Of a DNA stretch of 64,000 bases, positions 38,130-45,820 are shown piece by piece. The notes beneath the pieces are model-generated. The model was given only the letters and a program-made list of their open reading frames with translations, was not told the DNA's origin and ran no database searches. The stretch comes from Campylobacter sp. RM16189. GTDB lineage: Bacteria > Campylobacterota > Campylobacteria > Campylobacterales > Campylobacteraceae. Positions within the stretch are counted from its first letter, which is position 1. Each line of letters opens with the position of its first letter. The stretch is taken from the NCBI RefSeq assembly GCF_012978815.1, contig NZ_LIWR01000001.1, positions 95,168 through 159,167 on the forward strand, given 5' to 3'. Made by a program: the position numbers and the translations under genes.

Positions 38130-38237
38130 ATGAAAGATTGCATTCAAGCAAATTCTTTTAGGCAGACAAGTAAAAGATATATATATATATATATCAGCGG
38201 CAGTAGCCTTATGGCTTCCGACAACGACAATAGCTAG
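38130..38237 (+). other. Out-of-frame leader of the autotransporter (phase-OFF reading)
   Basis: AAGGAG at 38119-38124 lies 5 bases before ATG 38130. The frame reads MKDCIQANSFRQTSKRYIYI and, because of the AT tract, ends at TAG 38235-38237 after 35 residues. One more AT unit would join it in frame to a hydrophobic stretch (SAAVALWLPTTTIAS) and then to the long autotransporter frame. The joined sequence looks like the extended signal peptide of autotransporters, with a charged start, a hydrophobic core and an Ala-Ser cleavage site. Confidence 0.82.
38177..38194 (+). repeat. (AT)9 dinucleotide repeat, candidate phase-variation switch
   Basis: Nine uninterrupted AT units inside the signal-peptide coding region. 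The distance from ATG 38130 to the long frame is 166 bases to ATG 38296 (166 = 3 x 55 + 1), so 9 units are out of frame. Adding one unit or removing two restores the frame. Slipped-strand mispairing at such tracts is a known cause of phase variation. Confidence 0.88.
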
Positions 38238-38295
38238 TGACCTCACTCCCCCTAGCCTTAAAGGCAACAAAATCGCAGACTATTTCAATGAAGAT

Positions 38296-40641
38296 ATGGG
38301 AACGTCCTATCCATATAGAATAGGAACAAAAAATCCTCTAGTTATCAATGACAAAACAGACGCCAAAATAGACGGCTTTATATTTGGTGCATATAAAGAA
38401 AGCGAAGATGTAGGCGGTGTAAAAATAGACGTGGACGGCTATAACAACACAAACCCTATAAACATCATAGGCTCCGGATCCAATAGCGGTTTGGCAAGCA
38501 ATAATACAATAAACATCAAAAACAAAACTAATATTTCTAAAGGATACGTTGTAGGCGGAGTATCATACGACAAAGACTCTACTAAAAATACGGTTACGGT
38601 AGAAAACTCGGTAATAGATAGCGCAGAAGGCGGAGCTAGTATCAAAGGAAAATCGGAATACAATAAACTAACCATCAAAAATTCTACGGTAGGAAGAGAG
38701 TCTGCAGGTAAAGACGAAGATACTGGATACACATCAGGGGGTTCTTCTGAAGCTTCTTCTGCTCACAATACTTTGATAGTAGAGAACTCAAATATGTACG
38801 GCGAAGTAAATGGCGGAGATGGGGATGAAAGAGCAAATTTCAACACTGTAATCGTTAGAAAGTCAAAAGTTTATAACAAAAGTATTGAAGGCGGGGATTC
38901 GTGGAAAGGTAAAGAGGCTAGAGGAAACAAAGCGGAGGTATTTGACTCTATCGTAAAAAGCATATATGGAGGAAAGTCTGACAACGGTTTGGTAGAGGAA
39001 AATACCGTAAATGTAGTAAATTCTAAAGGAAACGATATATTTGGCGGCTACTCCGATAAAAATTCGGCTAGTAAAAACGTAGTAAGCGTAAAAGACTCAA
39101 AATTTAATTCCATATACGGAGGCGCAAGCGGAAGTGGCAAAAATATAAACAACATAGTAAATTTATATGGGGATATAGAGGTTGCTAACTCTATACAGGG
39201 CGGACTTACGCATATAGACCAACACAACAAGATTAAAGCCGAATATACGACACTTGGCAATACTTTAAATATCCACTCTAAAAACGTAAAAACAGGATCT
39301 TTAAGCAACTTTGAAAAATATAATTTCTACCTTCCAAGTGATACGAAAAACGGCGATACGATAGTAACCATAACGGGAAAATACGATACTAATCTTATAG
39401 ATACAAAAATAGGAGTAACTATAGAAGGCGACTCTCCTATGCTAAAGGCTAACGATAAAGTAAATCTGATAAAAAGTGAAGGTGAAGGCAAAATAATCAC
39501 CGATGAAAAGATAAAAGTAGAGGCTATTAAGGGTGTAACTACAGTATATGACTTTAGCGTTAAAAAAGAGGGAGATAAAACTTTAGTAGCTACTTTAAAT
39601 TCACTTCCTGAGCCTAAACCTCAACCACAACCAAAGCCTGAACAGCCTAAACCTGAGCCTAAACCAGAACCAAAGCCTGAGGGTAAGATCAACCAACAAG
39701 CCTACTCCTTACTAAGCGGTTCAGTAGCGTCTATGACTCTAAACAATAGACTAAATGACGGTATAAACGGAGCTATGATAGATATAAAACGAAGATTAGA
39801 TAGCAAGCTGGTAGCGCATGCTGCAAATATACAAACCGACGCTATAAAGCCTACATATTACGATGCGGATCTTGGCGTAATTAGCTTTGCTAATATAAGC
39901 GGCTTTAGTTCAAACTACGACAATGGAAATGTGGATGCCGATGGGTTTAACGCTATTGCCGGGTTTGCTAAGAGTTATGACAGCTCTCTTTTAGGAGCGT
40001 TCTTAGAATACGGATATGCTAAATTTGACGGCGACATCAACGCAGCCAAATCAGACGGTAAGACAAAGGCTATAGGTGTCGGAGCGCTAGCAAAATATAA
40101 CTTAGATAACAATATATACATAGACGGGCATCTAAGAGTAGGTAAAAATAAAACCGATTACAACTCTATGTTTAAAACATTAGGTGAAGTTAGCTATAAA
40201 ACAAGCGCAATGTATTATGGCGTTGGAGTGGGTATAGGATACCTTGCAAATATAGGAGCTGTAGGTCTTGACTCTAAGCTAGGATATAGTTTCACACATG
40301 TAAAAGACGATGATGTAGAGATAAACAAAGAAAAAATTAAATTTAATAGCATAAATTCAAATAGAGTAAAATTTGATACTATTATATCATATAACGAATT
40401 TGAAAAATTTGCTCCTTACATAAATGCTAAACTTGAGTATGAATTTGACGGAGATTCAAAACTACAAACCATCCAGCAACCAAACGGCATTAATCTTAAC
40501 CAAAAAGGATTTAGCGGCGGTGCCGGTTTGGGCGTTAAATTTACTCCTAGCAAAGCAAGCGTAATCAATATAGAGGCAAATCAAATCGTAGGCAAGCGCG
40601 ATGAAACAAGTGCGAAACTAGGATTTGCGCTTAGATTTTAG
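38296..40641 (+). CDS. Autotransporter adhesin, phase-variable (long frame without its signal peptide)
   Basis: 781 residues from the first in-frame ATG; the true start is probably ATG 38130, out of frame at present through the (AT)9 tract. The passenger (about 1-430) is made of degenerate rungs of about 22-28 residues beginning with GG and ending in an N-x-V/T-V/I pattern (for example GGVSYDKDSTKNTVTVENS), as in a right-handed beta helix. A Pro-Lys-Glu linker follows (438-464). The rest is a type Va beta barrel: alternating hydrophobic strands from about 500 and the terminal KLGFALRF ending in aromatic Phe. Passenger function is unknown. The gene is a single transcription unit with its own promoter and terminator. 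Confidence 0.85.
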   Translation: MGTSYPYRIGTKNPLVINDKTDAKIDGFIFGAYKESEDVGGVKIDVDGYNNTNPINIIGSGSNSGLASNNTINIKNKTNISKGYVVGGVSYDKDSTKNTVTVENSVIDSAEGGASIKGKSEYNKLTIKNSTVGRESAGKDEDTGYTSGGSSEASSAHNTLIVENSNMYGEVNGGDGDERANFNTVIVRKSKVYNKSIEGGDSWKGKEARGNKAEVFDSIVKSIYGGKSDNGLVEENTVNVVNSKGNDIFGGYSDKNSASKNVVSVKDSKFNSIYGGASGSGKNINNIVNLYGDIEVANSIQGGLTHIDQHNKIKAEYTTLGNTLNIHSKNVKTGSLSNFEKYNFYLPSDTKNGDTIVTITGKYDTNLIDTKIGVTIEGDSPMLKANDKVNLIKSEGEGKIITDEKIKVEAIKGVTTVYDFSVKKEGDKTLVATLNSLPEPKPQPQPKPEQPKPEPKPEPKPEGKINQQAYSLLSGSVASMTLNNRLNDGINGAMIDIKRRLDSKLVAHAANIQTDAIKPTYYDADLGVISFANISGFSSNYDNGNVDADGFNAIAGFAKSYDSSLLGAFLEYGYAKFDGDINAAKSDGKTKAIGVGALAKYNLDNNIYIDGHLRVGKNKTDYNSMFKTLGEVSYKTSAMYYGVGVGIGYLANIGAVGLDSKLGYSFTHVKDDDVEINKEKIKFNSINSNRVKFDTIISYNEFEKFAPYINAKLEYEFDGDSKLQTIQQPNGINLNQKGFSGGAGLGVKFTPSKASVINIEANQIVGKRDETSAKLGFALRF
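38554..39200 (+). repeat. Degenerate beta-helix rungs in the passenger
   Basis: About eight protein-level repeats start with GG (GGVSYD, GGASIK, GGSSEA, GGDGDE, GGDSWK, GGKSDN, GGYSDK, GGASGS), spaced 20-28 residues, each followed by a stretch with N-x-V. The DNA itself is not highly repetitive, so the repeats are old. Confidence 0.65.
39607..39687 (+). repeat. Pro-Lys/Glu-Gln linker repeat
   Basis: 27 residues of alternating Pro with Glu, Lys or Gln (PEPKPQPQPKPEQPKPEPKP is the first part) between passenger and barrel. Such stiff, charged linkers are common in surface proteins that span the periplasm or cell wall. Confidence 0.85.
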
Positions 40642-40646
40642 GTGAT

Positions 40647-40685
40647 AAATTTCAAGGGAATTTATTTCCCTTGAAATTTTATTTA
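40647..40685. terminator. Bidirectional-looking terminator between the autotransporter and gdhA
   Basis: A perfect 14-bp stem (AAATTTCAAGGGAA / TTCCCTTGAAATTT) with a 5-base loop, followed by T-rich DNA on the plus strand. It separates the two convergent genes. Confidence 0.8.
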
Positions 40686-40689
40686 TATA

Positions 40690-42048
40690 TCACACATAGC
40701 CCTGATCTATCATCGCGTCAGCCACTTTTCTAAAGCCCGCGATATTTGAGCCAAGCACAAGATTGCCCTCATCGCCAAATTCCTTGCTCGTCTCGTAAGA
40801 GAGTTCAAAAATATGATTCATGATACCGTGAAGCATTCTATCTACTTTTTCAAAACTCCAAGATGTCATACCGGCATTTTGCATCATCTCTATTCCGCTA
40901 GTGCCGACTCCTCCCGCATTTGCAGCTTTTGCAGGAGCGAAATAAAAATCTTTTTGAGCTAGCATAAAATTTATCGCATCTAATGTGCTTGGCATGTTTG
41001 CACCCTCTGCGACAAAGCGACAACCGTTTGCGTAAAGCACTTTTATATCTGCTAAATGGATCTCGTTTTGAGTAGCACAAGGAAAAGCTCCGTCACAAGG
41101 CACATCCCAGACTCCATTTCTGCCCTCTTTATATTCGCTCACGCTTACATATTTTGCATTTGGTCTAAATTTCACATATTCGCTAAGTCTTTCACGCCTA
41201 ACCTCTTTTATCTCCTTTAGTAAAGATACATCTATACCTTCGCTATCATATACGTAACCACTTGAATCAGAAGCCGTAATAGGCAAGGCACCTACCTGAT
41301 ATAGCTTTTCTATCGTATATATGGCGACATTTCCGCTTCCGCTTACGGAGCATCTTTTGCCCTCAAGATCAAGCCCGGCTTTTTGCAGCATGTTTTGAGT
41401 GAAATACACTACCCCATATCCCGTAGCTTCCGTTCTAGCAAGGCTTCCGCCCCAATTTAAGCCCTTGCCGGTTAAAATCCCATCAAATCTACCAGTTAGT
41501 TTTTTATACTGTCCAAACATATATCCGATCTCTCTAGCGCCTACACCTATATCGCCCGCAGGCACATCTACGGTGTTACCTATATGGCGATAGAGTTCGT
41601 TTATAAAGGCTTGACAAAAACGCATTATCTCATTATCGCTTTTACCCTTTGGATCAAAACTGCTTCCGCCCTTTGCGCCACCCATTCTAACGCCTGTAAG
41701 AGAGTTTTTAAAAATTTGCTCAAATCCTAAAAATTTCAACACGCCAAGATCAACACTAGGATGAAATCTAAGCCCGCCCTTATATGGACCAACAGCTGAG
41801 TTAAACTGGATACGATAACCGTTATGGACCTGAGGTCTTCCGTTGTCATCGGTATATGTTACCCTAAAAATAACCGTTCTTTCAGGGATTACTATGCGCT
41901 CTAATATGGCATGTTTTTGGTACTTGCTCTCTTTTTTTATCAAAGGCTCTAGGCTATAAAGCACCTCTGTAGCGGCTTGGACGAATACTGCCTGACCCGG
42001 GCTTGTCCTCTTTATCCACTCCAAAGTCTGGTTGATATACTCACTCAT
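40690..42048 (-). CDS. gdhA: NADP-type glutamate dehydrogenase
   Basis: 452 residues, the length of the hexameric NADP-dependent class. It makes glutamate from 2-oxoglutarate and ammonia. The glutamate-site lysines are in PYKGGLRFHPSV and GGAKGGSSFDPKG; the dinucleotide fold has VSGSGNVAIYTIEK. It is transcribed alone, with AAAGGA 7 bases before the ATG. As I recall, C. jejuni uses GltBD and lacks this gene at this place, so it may be part of the accessory block, though it is an intact metabolic gene. Confidence 0.96.
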   Translation of the reverse strand: MSEYINQTLEWIKRTSPGQAVFVQAATEVLYSLEPLIKKESKYQKHAILERIVIPERTVIFRVTYTDDNGRPQVHNGYRIQFNSAVGPYKGGLRFHPSVDLGVLKFLGFEQIFKNSLTGVRMGGAKGGSSFDPKGKSDNEIMRFCQAFINELYRHIGNTVDVPAGDIGVGAREIGYMFGQYKKLTGRFDGILTGKGLNWGGSLARTEATGYGVVYFTQNMLQKAGLDLEGKRCSVSGSGNVAIYTIEKLYQVGALPITASDSSGYVYDSEGIDVSLLKEIKEVRRERLSEYVKFRPNAKYVSVSEYKEGRNGVWDVPCDGAFPCATQNEIHLADIKVLYANGCRFVAEGANMPSTLDAINFMLAQKDFYFAPAKAANAGGVGTSGIEMMQNAGMTSWSFEKVDRMLHGIMNHIFELSYETSKEFGDEGNLVLGSNIAGFRKVADAMIDQGYV

Positions 42049-42060
42049 TTTGGATCCTTT

Positions 42061-42268
42061 TTGGTAGATTTTTATGGTGAAATATTAACACTCTAGTAAA
42101 AAATTTTTGTTTAAAGTTATTTTTATATTTTTATTTTAGGCATTTGATGTTACATATTGAAACTAAATTTATTCTGGTTTAATATTAATGTATATTCTAT
42201 AAATGTTTTAAATGTAAAATTTAAAAGATAAAGATTGAAATTTCAAGAAAGTATTGTTATAAAAAGAC
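42061..42268. other. Intergenic region between gdhA and the YrdC-domain gene
   Basis: About 208 bases of A/T-rich DNA. It should hold the gdhA promoter, but no clear -10 box or hairpin stands out, and no RNA gene or frame is visible. Confidence 0.4.
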
Positions 42269-42691
42269 CTATCTAAGCTTTTTTATTCTTTTGTTTGAAA
42301 TTTTATATATCCTTGAGCTTGCACTCTCTTTAAACTCGATATCCACTATATTATCCGCTACACTTTTTGCCCAAATTTCATCAAATTTCTCTCCGCTTAA
42401 ATTTGCACTAGTTGAGTAAAGCCAGCCGTGAATATCAAGAAATTTAGCATGCTCGCACTCTTTAACAACTCGCACGGCCTTTAAATTTGGATATAAAAAT
42501 GTAGTTTTTCTTGCTCGGCGAACTAAATTTTTAAATTTATCTGGAACTCGCACGAGTGTTTTTAGCTTACTAAATTTTGATGTAGTGATAAGGCAAGGCT
42601 TATCTTCGTCTCGCCCTTTAATTCGGTTTAGCTCACGATAATCTTTGCTTAAAAATCCAGCTGTAGTATCGGTTTGGGCAAGATATATCAT
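42269..42691 (-). CDS. Sua5/YciO/YrdC-domain protein
   Basis: 140 residues. The core motifs of the YrdC fold are present in short form: YLAQTDTTAGFLSKDYRELNRIKGR at the start (split by the KxR/SxN surface), YPNLKAVRVV in the middle, and STSANLSGE near residue 115, the conserved SxAN. It is shorter than E. coli TsaC (190) but carries the binding elements for the threonylcarbamoyl-AMP step of t6A synthesis. It overlaps the EamA gene by 4 bases. It could be the genome's TsaC or a paralogue. Confidence 0.8.
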   Translation of the reverse strand: MIYLAQTDTTAGFLSKDYRELNRIKGRDEDKPCLITTSKFSKLKTLVRVPDKFKNLVRRARKTTFLYPNLKAVRVVKECEHAKFLDIHGWLYSTSANLSGEKFDEIWAKSVADNIVDIEFKESASSRIYKISNKRIKKLR

Positions 42692-43590
42692 CTCGCCTTC
42701 TCCTTTTTAGAAAGTATTAAAATACAAGATATTATAAATACAAACCCGATAAAATCTAATAAAACAAACTCGGTCTTAAGCCAAAAATATCCAAAAATAG
42801 CGGCACTAACAGGCTCTATGCAAGCTATCATACTAGCTTTGCTTGCGCCTATTGTCTTAACACCTACCATATAAAAACTAAAGGCAAAAATAGTGCCTAA
42901 GGTGATGACAGACAAAAAAGCTAAAAATCCATTAGTATCGCTTACGCCATCTAAGCTCCAAGGTTTGGTTATGAGTGCCAAAGCGGCTCCGGCTATCACC
43001 ATACCCCAACCCAGATTTAAAGCAACTGGATATTTTTTATTAAGTCTTGTCGGCACAAGGCTATATATGACAATGCCTGTTGCGCTTATTAGAGCATAAA
43101 CTAAAGCTTTTCCTCCGATGGCAAGAGTATTGAAATCTCCATGAGTTGCCAATAAAAAGACACCTAAAATAGCAAGTATTAAAGCGATTAGTTCATTTTG
43201 CTTTGGAAATCTTCTTTCAATTAAACATACAACGGCTAGTATCATTGCGGGCGCAGAGTATTGTATGACCGTTGCAACTGCGGCATTTGATAGCTCTATG
43301 GCACAAAAATATGTATATTGCGTCATCAAAAGACCGAAAAAAGCATATATCATAAGCTCTAAAAGCAGCTTAGTATCTCTTATAGGCTTAAAAGCCAGCT
43401 TTGGATTTGAAATCATAAAATATATTACCAAAACCGTTCCAGCCAAAAACAGCCTATAAGGAACAAGCCAATCTGGACTTATATTTTTTTGTTCGAATAG
43501 ATATTGTCCGCAAACCCCACTAAAACCCCATAAAATACCGCCAAAAAGTGTAGAGAGTATGCCTAAGAATTCGCTTATATTTTTTTGCAT
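42688..43590 (-). CDS. EamA-family (DMT) transporter
   Basis: 300 residues with ten predicted membrane segments in two five-helix halves, the EamA repeat (for example GILWGFSGVCGQYLF in the first and VIYSLVPTRLNKKY in the joining part). The family exports metabolites such as amino acids, but the substrate cannot be inferred. It overlaps the YrdC-domain gene by 4 bases, so the two are co-expressed. Confidence 0.88.
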   Translation of the reverse strand: MQKNISEFLGILSTLFGGILWGFSGVCGQYLFEQKNISPDWLVPYRLFLAGTVLVIYFMISNPKLAFKPIRDTKLLLELMIYAFFGLLMTQYTYFCAIELSNAAVATVIQYSAPAMILAVVCLIERRFPKQNELIALILAILGVFLLATHGDFNTLAIGGKALVYALISATGIVIYSLVPTRLNKKYPVALNLGWGMVIAGAALALITKPWSLDGVSDTNGFLAFLSVITLGTIFAFSFYMVGVKTIGASKASMIACIEPVSAAIFGYFWLKTEFVLLDFIGFVFIISCILILSKKEKAR

Positions 43591-43674
43591 AGATCAACCT
43601 TAAGATTAAAAAATAAGTATATAAATTTAATCTTAATCATAAATAAAATATTACTTTATTTTAAATACTATTTC

Positions 43675-43939
43675 TTAAAAATCTAAGCTATATTGTTCAA
43701 GTAGTCGAATGTCTGAAAATTTACGTTTAAAATTGACAAAATTTGCATCTAACTCTTGTCTTCTTTTTTGAGAAATTTTAATAAACTCATCCTCTTTTTC
43801 TATACCTACAAATTTTCGTCCTAATAAATTTGCAGCTATTCCCGTCGTGCTTGAACCGCTAAAAGGATCGCAGATAACGCTATTTTCACTGCTTGCCATC
43901 AAAATTATACGAACTAAAAGAGAGATACTTTTTTATTGA
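43675..43939 (-). pseudogene. C-terminal relic of an N6-adenine DNA methyltransferase
   Basis: The readable frame gives KSISLLVRIILMASSENS, then DPFSGSSTTGIAANLLGRKF (SAM-binding motif I in the beta-class order), then IEKEDEFIKISQKRR to a stop. The beta-class enzymes have the catalytic DPPY part before this, and none of it is found upstream; a TAA precedes the TQ-K-like residues. The 75-residue piece starting at ATG 43902 is therefore a fragment of a type II or III restriction-modification methylase, not a working enzyme. Confidence 0.82.
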
Positions 43940-43979
43940 ATAAAATACAAGCTTTTAACATACATTATGATAAAGTTTA

Positions 43980-44504
43980 TTACTGATCGAAGTTGTTTAA
44001 AAAATTTTCAAAATCATTCTGGCTAAAAATATGAGTTTTACTAAAAAACAACTTCTCATATCCAGACAAATCAAATGTTTTACTCTGTTGCTTTGCATCT
44101 TTATTTAAATTAAAAGATATAACAAAATCCCTATTTTTACTTTGATTATATACTAAAATAAACTGGCATATATTTTTTAAATTAGATATTTTTTCATCGG
44201 CAATAGCTGATAATATAAATACGCTACTAAATATTTTATCATATACATCATTTTTGCACTTATCATCTATTTTTCCATTCTTAAATTCTATCAAAGCCAC
44301 ATAGTCATTTTTTTGAATACATCCATCTACTGATTTTGGTTGCTTTGCAAAACTATACTTTCTCACAAAATTATCTTTAACCTTATCAAAGTTAAAGATT
44401 TTTAACTGCGAATTTGACATATATTCTCTGTTTTCTTTATCATAAGAAATATTTTTTATAGTATCTTGTGCAAAAGCAAATTCATCAAAGTCATTAAAAT
44501 TCAT
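43980..44504 (-). CDS. Small protein with a PD-(D/E)XK-like motif, partner of the ATPase
   Basis: 174 residues; I do not recognise the family. Asp60 and the strand VALIEFKNGKIDD, with Glu73 and Lys75 (E-x-K), form the D-x12-ExK pattern of PD-(D/E)XK nucleases, with the strand and following helix in the expected order. The C-terminal half is charged and Asn/Lys/Phe-rich. It overlaps the ATPase gene by 11 bases, with GAGGA before its ATG, so the two are translationally coupled. A nuclease role is inference from the motif; without structure modelling it could also be a non-catalytic protein. Confidence 0.68.
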   Translation of the reverse strand: MNFNDFDEFAFAQDTIKNISYDKENREYMSNSQLKIFNFDKVKDNFVRKYSFAKQPKSVDGCIQKNDYVALIEFKNGKIDDKCKNDVYDKIFSSVFILSAIADEKISNLKNICQFILVYNQSKNRDFVISFNLNKDAKQQSKTFDLSGYEKLFFSKTHIFSQNDFENFLNNFDQ

Positions 44505-45780
44505 CTATTGAATCCTCAATTTCATTAAGCATATTGTAAGGCTCTGCAAGAAGCTTGTAAATTTCATAGGTTTTATCCGTTACGTCTTCTACTTCTATAT
44601 TCTTTTTTTTATCATCAAGACTTTTTGTTAAATAATATCTGCATTTACTCGAAATTTCATGCTTTTTGGAATAAACCTCTATTGCTTTTAAGAAATATGG
44701 GCTATGTGTACTGAGCAAAATATGCAAATTAAACTCTTTTTGTAAAAGGACTATAAGCTCAGCAAAAACCAGTTGCAACTTTGGGTGTAGATGAATTTCT
44801 GGCTCGTCCAGTATTAAAATTCCATTGTCTTTAATAGAACCATTTAAAAATAGTGTTTTTATAATAATAAATGTCTTTAATCCAGCAGAGATATTTTCCA
44901 TTCTTAAAGTTATGCCATCAGCATTTCTATAAATACCATTCCCTCTATTATCAAATTCAAAATTTCCCAAAACTACTCTGCTTATCATATTATATATATT
45001 TTTAAACTGCCCCTCAATCATGACACTTCTGGAAATATTATTATCTCTTTCATATAATATTGCTTTCAGATTATCCCTATGATTGCTGTCATTAAAATTT
45101 TTTCGATATAGAAAAAATGATTTCTTAAATTCATCCATTATCAAACTACTATCTATATAAATAGCATTAACAACAATTATAGGCTCTATTTTTCCCATAT
45201 TTATATTGTTATTATTCACATTAATTTCAATAATCTTGCCTTTTAAATCAAGTCTTATTTCTCCATGTTTATCTGAATAAATATTATTTATCTCGCCATA
45301 AAACTCTGATTTAAATTGCCTATCAACGATTCTATCCTGCATTTCTTTATCTGTTATTGATAAAACCTGATTAACTCTCTTTAGATTTTTATCTATAATT
45401 TTATCAACATCATCGCTTAGTTCAATATCACAATCTAATATTTTATTTTTAATTATATTTTTGAGGTTATCTATATTGATATTTTTTACAGTTTTAAATT
45501 CTTCATACAGTTCGTACGATTTAATACGAGTTAATACTCTTGCTTTTGGTTTTATAGAATTTAATATATCAATAAATACTCTTTCTGAAATTTCTTGCAA
45601 GATTTCTCGCTTGTCTAGTTCTATTTTTTTATCTATATTATAAAATGTATTGATAATAGAGTATAAACTTTTTGCAATCGTACTCTTTCCAGTATCATTT
45701 TCGCCTGCTATTACGGCTATACCGCCTATTTCTATATCTGCTTTTTTTATTTTTCCTATATTACTTAAAGATATTTTCAT
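44494..45780 (-). CDS. OLD/SMC-like AAA ATPase, first gene of a two-gene cassette
   Basis: 428 residues from ATG 45780 (a TTG eight codons earlier is possible). ISLSNIGKIKKADIEIGG and AGENDTGKST give the Walker A of the AAA_15/AAA_21 group; a long coiled, A/T-rich middle part (about 50-290) follows; NISAGLKTF is the signature-like motif; ILILDEPEIHLHP is Walker B; and ILLSTHSPYFLKAIE is the His-switch region. No TOPRIM domain is fused, so the effector is expected to be separate, and the next gene overlaps by 11 bases. Related ATPase plus effector pairs (AbiL, Septu, PARIS) act in phage defence. It lies 40 bases downstream of carB on the same strand. Confidence 0.85.
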   Translation of the reverse strand: MKISLSNIGKIKKADIEIGGIAVIAGENDTGKSTIAKSLYSIINTFYNIDKKIELDKREILQEISERVFIDILNSIKPKARVLTRIKSYELYEEFKTVKNINIDNLKNIIKNKILDCDIELSDDVDKIIDKNLKRVNQVLSITDKEMQDRIVDRQFKSEFYGEINNIYSDKHGEIRLDLKGKIIEINVNNNNINMGKIEPIIVVNAIYIDSSLIMDEFKKSFFLYRKNFNDSNHRDNLKAILYERDNNISRSVMIEGQFKNIYNMISRVVLGNFEFDNRGNGIYRNADGITLRMENISAGLKTFIIIKTLFLNGSIKDNGILILDEPEIHLHPKLQLVFAELIVLLQKEFNLHILLSTHSPYFLKAIEVYSKKHEISSKCRYYLTKSLDDKKKNIEVEDVTDKTYEIYKLLAEPYNMLNEIEDSIDEF

Positions 45781-45820
45781 AACAAAGCCTTTTTTATTTT
45801 GCAAATTTATATTTGGTATT

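Noticed and set aside
38439..38732. 97-codon minus-strand open frame inside the autotransporter
   Set aside because: Antisense; the forward frame is supported by the signal-peptide region, repeats and barrel.
40690..42048. gdhA as a recently acquired gene
   Set aside because: Its codon use and length look normal to the eye and the enzyme is common in bacteria, so transfer cannot be argued from this window alone.
42688..43099. Several short plus-strand frames opposite the EamA and YrdC-domain genes
   Set aside because: Antisense to a continuous ten-helix membrane protein; no start signals.
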